NCBI RefSeq assembly: GCF_964340395.1
Contig: NC_135550.1
Location: 372,001-436,000, forward strand
Length of the DNA: 64,000 bases
DNA from: Glandiceps talaboti
Taxonomy: Eukaryota > Hemichordata > Enteropneusta > Spengelidae
Reading direction: 5' to 3'
Position numbers and translations under genes: made by a program. This document shows, piece by piece, positions 57,753-64,000 of this stretch. How positions within the stretch are numbered: position 1 is the first letter of the stretch; every line of letters begins with the position of its first letter. A model generated the notes under the pieces. The model saw only the letters and a program-made list of their open reading frames with translations. It was not told the origin of the DNA and did not search any database.

Positions 57753-59620
57753 TAGCACAACTGAACTGATAAGGTTCAGTAGTGCTATAGGCATGGCATA
57801 GTGTCTGTCTGTCTGTCTGTCTGTGTGTGTGTGTGTGTGGATGTGTGTGTGTGTGTGTGTAAACAACTTAAAGTCGAAAACCGCCGGACCGATTGCCATC
57901 GGTGTGTGTGATTTGGGTAAAAAAAGGTCAATAAACTTAAAAATTACTATGCAGATCGGTCTGAAAGTTGGTGGGACCATTCTTGTTAAGAATTGATTAA
58001 GAATTGATCCCATGAGTGATATGCAAATTAGGGCTAAAAATGTGTCTCTTTGGTTAAAAATCTTTAATTCAAAGTCAAAAAACACCAGATGGTTGGCACT
58101 TGGTATTTGCATGGGACATTACTTAAGGCATATAGATGGGAAATTGTTCACATATAAATTGTTCAAATGAAAGTGATCACATCAGAGATGTGCATTTTGG
58201 GTGAAAAGCATGATTTGTGGTGTTAAAAATGCTTTGACGCGGCCTAGAAATGAAAGATTCTTGTTTTATTGATGCAAATGAAATCATTAAATCTTTTATG
58301 GGCTACTTCACATGTCATCAATGTCAATGGCATCAAGACCTCTGTTTGAGGCTGCTTGAAAACCTGTTTTGAGCCCAGCTGAATTAAATTATAGAGGCTG
58401 TCTATGATTAAAACAGGTTCCATTCATGCTACAGAGTCTTGTTTGGGTCAAGAAGTGTGATTTTTGGATTAAAAACTTAAACTTAAAAACTACTGGGCAG
58501 ATCAGATGAAATTTGGTGGGAACATTCTTAGATGTGAGTAAATTAAGATTTGTTCATGACATGATGATTCCCTTAGTAATATGCAAATTAGGGCTAAAAA
58601 TGTTTCTTTTTATTCAAAAACCTATCATTCCAAATCTACTATGCAGATTGGGCTAAAATTTAATAGGGATGTATCTGTGGGTGTATAGAGGAAGATATAT
58701 TAAACATATAATGATCTCATCAGTAATGTGCAAATTAGGTGTAAAAATGTGAATATCAGTCAAAAATTTATACCTCAAAAAGTACTTGGTCAGTGAGACT
58801 GAAACTTGGTGAATGTTTCTAGAAGTGTTATTCTGCAGATTTTCTACAAAATATTTTGACACAATTGGCCCTAGCAACCATGACCACGCCCATGGCAACA
58901 ATGGAATGGCAGTATATTTTGGTCAAATAACAACATCATCTGGTAGGCAAGTGTGTAAACATTCAAAAAATGTATGCAAATATCCCTAGCAACCATGACC
59001 ACGCCCATAACAACAGCCAAACGGTCGTGTATTTCACAAAGATAACAGGGATTAATAGACAATTGAATCAAATATTCATAAAATGTACATAAATTTGCCC
59101 AGCAACAAGATTACACCCATAGCAACAGCCAAATAATCATGTACATTGCAAAGATAACAACATGAATAGAAAGACAAATGAATAGATATTCAAAAAATAC
59201 ATGCAAATGTGCCTAGCAACAAGACCACGCCCATAGCAACAGCCAAATGATCACATATACTGTGAAGATAACGAGGATTAATAGACAAATGAATAAACAT
59301 TTGAATAATGTATATTAATTTGCCTAGCAACAAGACCAGCAACAGCCAAATGATCACATATATTGCAAAGATAATATCAGGAATTCATACACATGTGAAC
59401 ACAAACATACAAAGATGTATGCAAATATATCTAACAACATGACCACACCCATAGCAACAGCCAAATGCGTATATTGCAAAGATAGTGACATGGTTGGATA
59501 GACAACTGGATAGTCATTCATTCATAGTCATGAACACCTATTGTTAGCATGGACTAGCATATGGATAAACATATTTAAAAAACTGTACAGTTGTGCTACA
59601 ACACCATTGGCGGTAGTTTT
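57753..59620 (+). repeat. Family A repeat, full-length copy
   Basis: The most complete uninterrupted copy, though about 400 bp near 57900-58440 is rearranged. Order: 5' hairpin (TAGCACAACTGAAC), TCTG/TG microsatellite (57804-57860), degenerate ~150-bp units, ~115-bp units from 58870, CAGTTGTGCTA and the 3' hairpin at about 59590-59615. Confidence 0.85.
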
Positions 59621-59650
59621 CATTATTTTCTCTATTTTCTATCACTCCAT

Positions 59651-59728
59651 TCAGGGATGCATTTTAACCTGCATTTGAAATCAGAACGGTGGCCTATGTA
59701 CGTCGCAGTTGGTACCGTATTGTGTGAA
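59651..59728 (+). repeat. Dispersed repeat, copy 2 (see 9716-9790)
   Basis: Plus-strand copy sharing GGTGGCCTATGTACG and GCAGTTGGTACCG with the minus-strand copy at 9716-9790. Confidence 0.8.
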
Positions 59729-59942
59729 AGAAAATTCAAACACTGTTTCTACGTGAAAAACTTATAACCTTGTCTAGAAATGTAATTTTCTTTTGTAAAT
59801 CATATCACAACGTTGGGAAAAAACTTATGATAATTAATCACAATTTGGAAGTCATAGCAGAAAAAAATTCAGAAATTTAATGCTTTACAAATCTGTATCT
59901 TCAAAAGTTCTTGGCTGATTTTAGTCATTCAAGTGTCATTTT

Positions 59943-59968
59943 TACCTCCCGTAAGGGTACAGGAGGTA
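59943..59968 (+). repeat. 5' hairpin of another A/B-type repeat, cut by a piggyBac-like MITE
   Basis: TACCTCC and GGAGGTA form the stem around CGTAAGGGTACA. It follows a T run, as do family A and B starts. The TTAA of the next element begins directly after it. Confidence 0.5.
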
Positions 59969-60575
59969 TTAACCCTTTCACCACGAGAACCCGGTATACC
60001 GGGACACGCTAGGGCGCCCACGAGAACCAAGTATACCGGGACGCCAAAGTTCATTCACCTTCATCGCCGTAAAACCATTCAACGGCAGCTATTGCTGCAA
60101 AATTTGCTGCCACAACTAGTTCCACACATGCTTATTAGCCTTGTTTATCTATACTGCCATTTTGAATGCGTGACAGTGAACGGTAACCGAGTACGGCCCA
60201 AAAAATGTGCGTTTTTCGCCAACAAAATCGAATTTAAACATGGCGGAGGTAATTAACGGCTCCCATAGCATGGTCTACGATAGAAATTATGGCTCTGTCC
60301 TTGGATATTTCGACAGAATTTGACTCGAAATACATCGTTGAATGCAAGTGTTTAGCTGTGGGAACACATTGTACTCGTGTGTAAGCATCAAATTCCCGCT
60401 TCAGTCTATTTGAGCTGCCGGCAGCAATTTACGTCTGAATTTTTGAATGTCGGCAAATTTACGCAATCTTGTGACAGGTACCGACGCCCATACTAACGTC
60501 TTGGTTGTAATTTTTGGCTATAAAATGGATTATTTTGGTTTTATTTCTTTTTGTTACGGCTCAATAATGACTTGT
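59969..60575 (+). mobile_element. piggyBac-like MITE, second copy, right end not found
   Basis: TTAA (59969-59972) then CCCTTTCACCACGAGAACCC, closely matching 22654 onward for about 500 bp, including the first CCCGGTATACCGGG palindrome (the second is mutated). It has an extra ~35 bp near 60515 and is interrupted at about 60576 by an inverted-repeat element. The expected GTGGTGAAAG right end is not seen downstream. Confidence 0.8.
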
Positions 60576-62097
60576 AGCATGGAAGTATAACCCACAGGAA
60601 GAACAACTGGGGAGGGATCAAACAGCACATGTTGAATGCTGCTGTTTGCACTGCAATCATTAACCGCTTACTTTAAGCTTGATAAGCTGGCTTTCCTAAC
60701 GATGTGTGAACAACTTCCGGGTGTCCGGAACGAGCTTAGCATAGTAATGACGTAGTTCGGGTGTTGTCGTGGATACTCGTGTTACACATAAGTCTGAGGT
60801 AGAAACACAGGCATTTGTTTCCCCAGTTATGTCTCAGAATATTTCTATCAGAATAAAATTACAAGGGGAATTGGAGGAGATAATTTTTTTCTATAACTAC
60901 CTTCCGAAAAAGTGATTGGATATGTTTACATGGTAAATGAAGAGCCGTTATCGGCCGTAACATGTGCTGCTGTTACATAAAGGGCTAGGACAATATGCAA
61001 AATAGGTAGTTAGAAAAACATTCTGCTGCGATCCAATTCCCCTACATGGCGTCAGAAATCTGTTGATATCTTTGGTAGGCATGGTCCGATTGTAACAACG
61101 ACGCGATTTATCGGAAGATTGTTACATTTGGGAACTAGGAAGGGACGGAAGGTAAAATCGAAATGTTTGCCCACTACAACGGCCGGTTGAAAGTTCATGT
61201 TTATGTATGGTACTAATGGCGGCTGCCTTTCAAACCTCGTGTCTTCTTTCGCGGCGAGTGAACCTGTGCGATCACAGAAACAAGTGTAATTTTACCCCTT
61301 TCATATATAGTTGGCTAAATACGTCAACATTAACGATATTATCGACATTTTATTGTATTCTGATAGAAATATTCTGAGACATAACTCGGGAAACAAATGC
61401 CTGTGGATAGAAAGTAAGGGAAATGAAGAGTCGCATTGTAGTCAACAAGTTTAGCAACCACCACAGCAGTCAAATAATAGTCTTACTGACACCAAAACCA
61501 ACTAAAAAAGTAAGGAAATGCTTCCCTGTGCAATACACAGCGCATTTGTATATAAGCAAATGACAAAAAAGGGGACACGAGCGTACGTGGTGATGTCAAG
61601 AAATCAAAATTTTCAACTCACGTCTGCACACTCCGGAACAAACCGGAACATGTAGACAAAAATACCGTTGGAAAGCATGTAATCTGCGGTTCATTTTCTT
61701 CAAAGACAGTTTTTGTTCTGATTTGTTCCACATATTAAAATCGAGAGTTGAAAAACATTCACAAAAATGAGTGTGCAAACTAGAAATTGGTGTAACTTCC
61801 GTCAATCTTACTCGATCGCATTACAACAAACACTGTTTACCTCAGGAAGACGCTATCTTTTCAATGAAACGTTCTGCGCATATGCACTGACCTTTGCCCG
61901 TAACAGAGATGGCTTAGCAACGCTCACATGAAAAAGCCACGCCCTGGTAACCAACGTCACCCACTGCCAGCGTGACATTCAACCTAAGATCAGAGGGATT
62001 TCACACAATGGATATAAAGGGATTAACTTGGTCTAAAACAAAGGATTTTTAAAGGAATTAACTCAGTTGTTCTTCCTGTGGGTTATACTTCCATGCT
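60576..62097. mobile_element. Inverted-repeat element of 1.5 kb, probably non-autonomous, nested in the MITE
   Basis: AGCATGGAAGTATAACCC and the following bases to GAACAACT (about 34 bp, 60576-60609) are inverted at 62064-62097. TGT/TGTA lies at both borders and may be the target duplication. No transposase is visible; it contains a smaller inverted-repeat element. Confidence 0.65.
60806..61405. mobile_element. Inner inverted-repeat element, 600 bp, with 50-bp termini
   Basis: CACAGGCATTTGTTTCCC to CTATCAGAATA (60806-60855) is repeated in inverse at 61356-61405 with one mismatch. TAGAAA lies just outside on both sides (about 60800-60805 and 61408-61413), a possible duplication. Nested in 60576-62097. 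Confidence 0.65.
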
Positions 62098-62855
62098 TGT
62101 AGTAACACAAACTCACTGTGTACAGGTCAGTGGAGGGAAACTTGTGCACGATCGGGGCGATTTTCAAATCGGAATTTTTACATGTGATTTTCAGCGTAAA
62201 ATTCAAAATTTCAACATTGCCGAATCAAAACTGTCTCCCCTAACATCGTTTACAACTTAAATAAAGGTGCTGTTCATAGAAATTTTCAATAAATTTTGAC
62301 TGTCGATACATTGTTTTATACAAGGACATGGCTGTGTGAACTCAAAACAGTTTATGTAGGGATCAGATTGCCGCAACGTTAGTTCAAAGTTCCGACTGCA
62401 TATTTGCTCTTGAGGATAAGCATGTCGGCAAAAAGTGCCACTTTGGCATCCCGATTCGGACTCGCATACCTCCAACTTGTGGTCATTTTTTATTTTTTGG
62501 GGGCATAAATTTAGCGGTAATTTTTTGTTGTTCTGTCAAATAATGAATTATATTTACTCAAACTAACTTTTCAAAAGGTATTGAGGTGACGACTTCAGAT
62601 ATTTTAGAACACTTTCATTGCCGGTGCGGCACAGACTATTGCGTCGTAATCGGATTAGTGAGCCGTTAATTAATTTCGTTCAAATTATTATGACATAAAA
62701 TAACATTTTTTATCAAATTTTCGCCCATTTTGACCATACAACCAGAATATATTAGTTTTGTAGGAACATGAATGTTGGTATTTTGTATTTTATTTGTGAT
62801 ATAAATGTATTGTTTATTTGTGATATGACAATAAATAAGCAACACACAGTTTTTT
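62098..62855. other. Unassigned AT-rich sequence
   Basis: No gene or repeat recognised. Confidence 0.5.
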
Positions 62856-63540
<685 letters not shown>

Positions 63541-64000
63541 CAGTGAGAACAGTACATTGTTAATTAACTATAATGTTTACTTTACTATTTCCTCTGGTGG
63601 TAAAGCCTGTAGCATGGCCAGTTTGGTTTATGACTTTATTATGTAATATGTTGTAAGACAGCTGTTTCATCACCTACCCATATAAACTGAATGTAGCTTG
63701 TGTTTAAAATATTACAATAAGACAACCAAGAAAGTTAAACATGTTACATTGGTATGACTTGGTTCCAAATTGATTTTAAAAAATAAAGAAGTACAAAACC
63801 TTGTAGACACATCCCTTTAAAGTTTGATTAGGATGTTGCTATACTTGTCTTGTACACTTCCAACATAGGATGGCTGGATTATGATGATGGAAATTAGGTA
63901 TGAAAATTTTGTTTTGGTTACAACTTTAAATCTTCAAAAAATTATATATCTATCATTGCCCTGAACATGAAGTTGTGCGGCAACGCAATATATGCGCTAT
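63541..64000. other. Unassigned sequence at window end
   Basis: No gene recognised. A weakly family A-like segment (GAAATTAGGTATGAAAAT) occurs at about 63889-63910. Confidence 0.4.

Overview
This window looks like AT-rich nuclear DNA of an animal, most likely a marine invertebrate; I cannot name the species. The evidence is short exons with GT/AG introns, many dispersed repeats, and eukaryotic transposon classes: DIRS-type tyrosine-recombinase retrotransposons, a CR1/L2-type LINE, piggyBac-like TTAA elements, a probable PIF/Harbinger-like insertion, foldback MITEs and an ~70-bp satellite. There are no rRNA genes, CRISPR arrays or operons that I can support.

The only host gene I recognise lies on the + strand. 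Four exons (24632-24790, 44968-45056, 51422-51592, 51942-52096) join in phase and encode the F2/F3 part of a FERM domain most like the PTPN14/PTPN21 (Pez) non-receptor tyrosine phosphatases. Its first visible intron is about 20.2 kb and is filled with nested mobile DNA. The 5' exons and the phosphatase domain are not visible here.

Layout: 1-6536 is dispersed 'family A' repeats with a 5' LINE fragment. 6840-8104 (minus) is a frameshifted Gag-like gene joined to a MULE-transposase-like tail. 9968-11471 is an internally deleted piggyBac with TTAA target duplications. 12027-12228 is a MITE. 15576-21672 is a nearly full-length DIRS element (inverted terminal repeats, Gag with an RS-rich domain, RT with YLDD, RNase H, tyrosine recombinase, internal complementary region) broken by frameshifts and stops. 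22654-23381 is a piggyBac-like MITE.

24632-45056 is exon, 20-kb intron, exon. The intron holds a family A copy split by a second DIRS element (25512-37552). That element is split by a terminal-inverted-repeat transposon (27833-35541, TTA duplication), which in turn carries a CR1/L2-like LINE whose 1,040-codon frame has only two TGA stops. Further along the same intron are a 1.8-kb TTAA foldback element (39836-41664) and a satellite with higher-order structure (about 41690-44740).

45057-64000 holds the remaining introns and flank: a C-rich minisatellite, more family A and family B repeats, hairpin MITEs and a second piggyBac-like MITE interrupted by another inverted-repeat element.

The main unexplained structure is a set of dispersed repeats (families A, B and relatives) that differ in sequence but share one plan: a 5' hairpin containing a short terminal inverted repeat, a TCTG/TCCG microsatellite, internal ~150-bp units built on one degenerate motif, then a 3' terminal inverted repeat followed by a second hairpin. 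This resembles Helentron-associated non-autonomous elements, but the assignment is inference.
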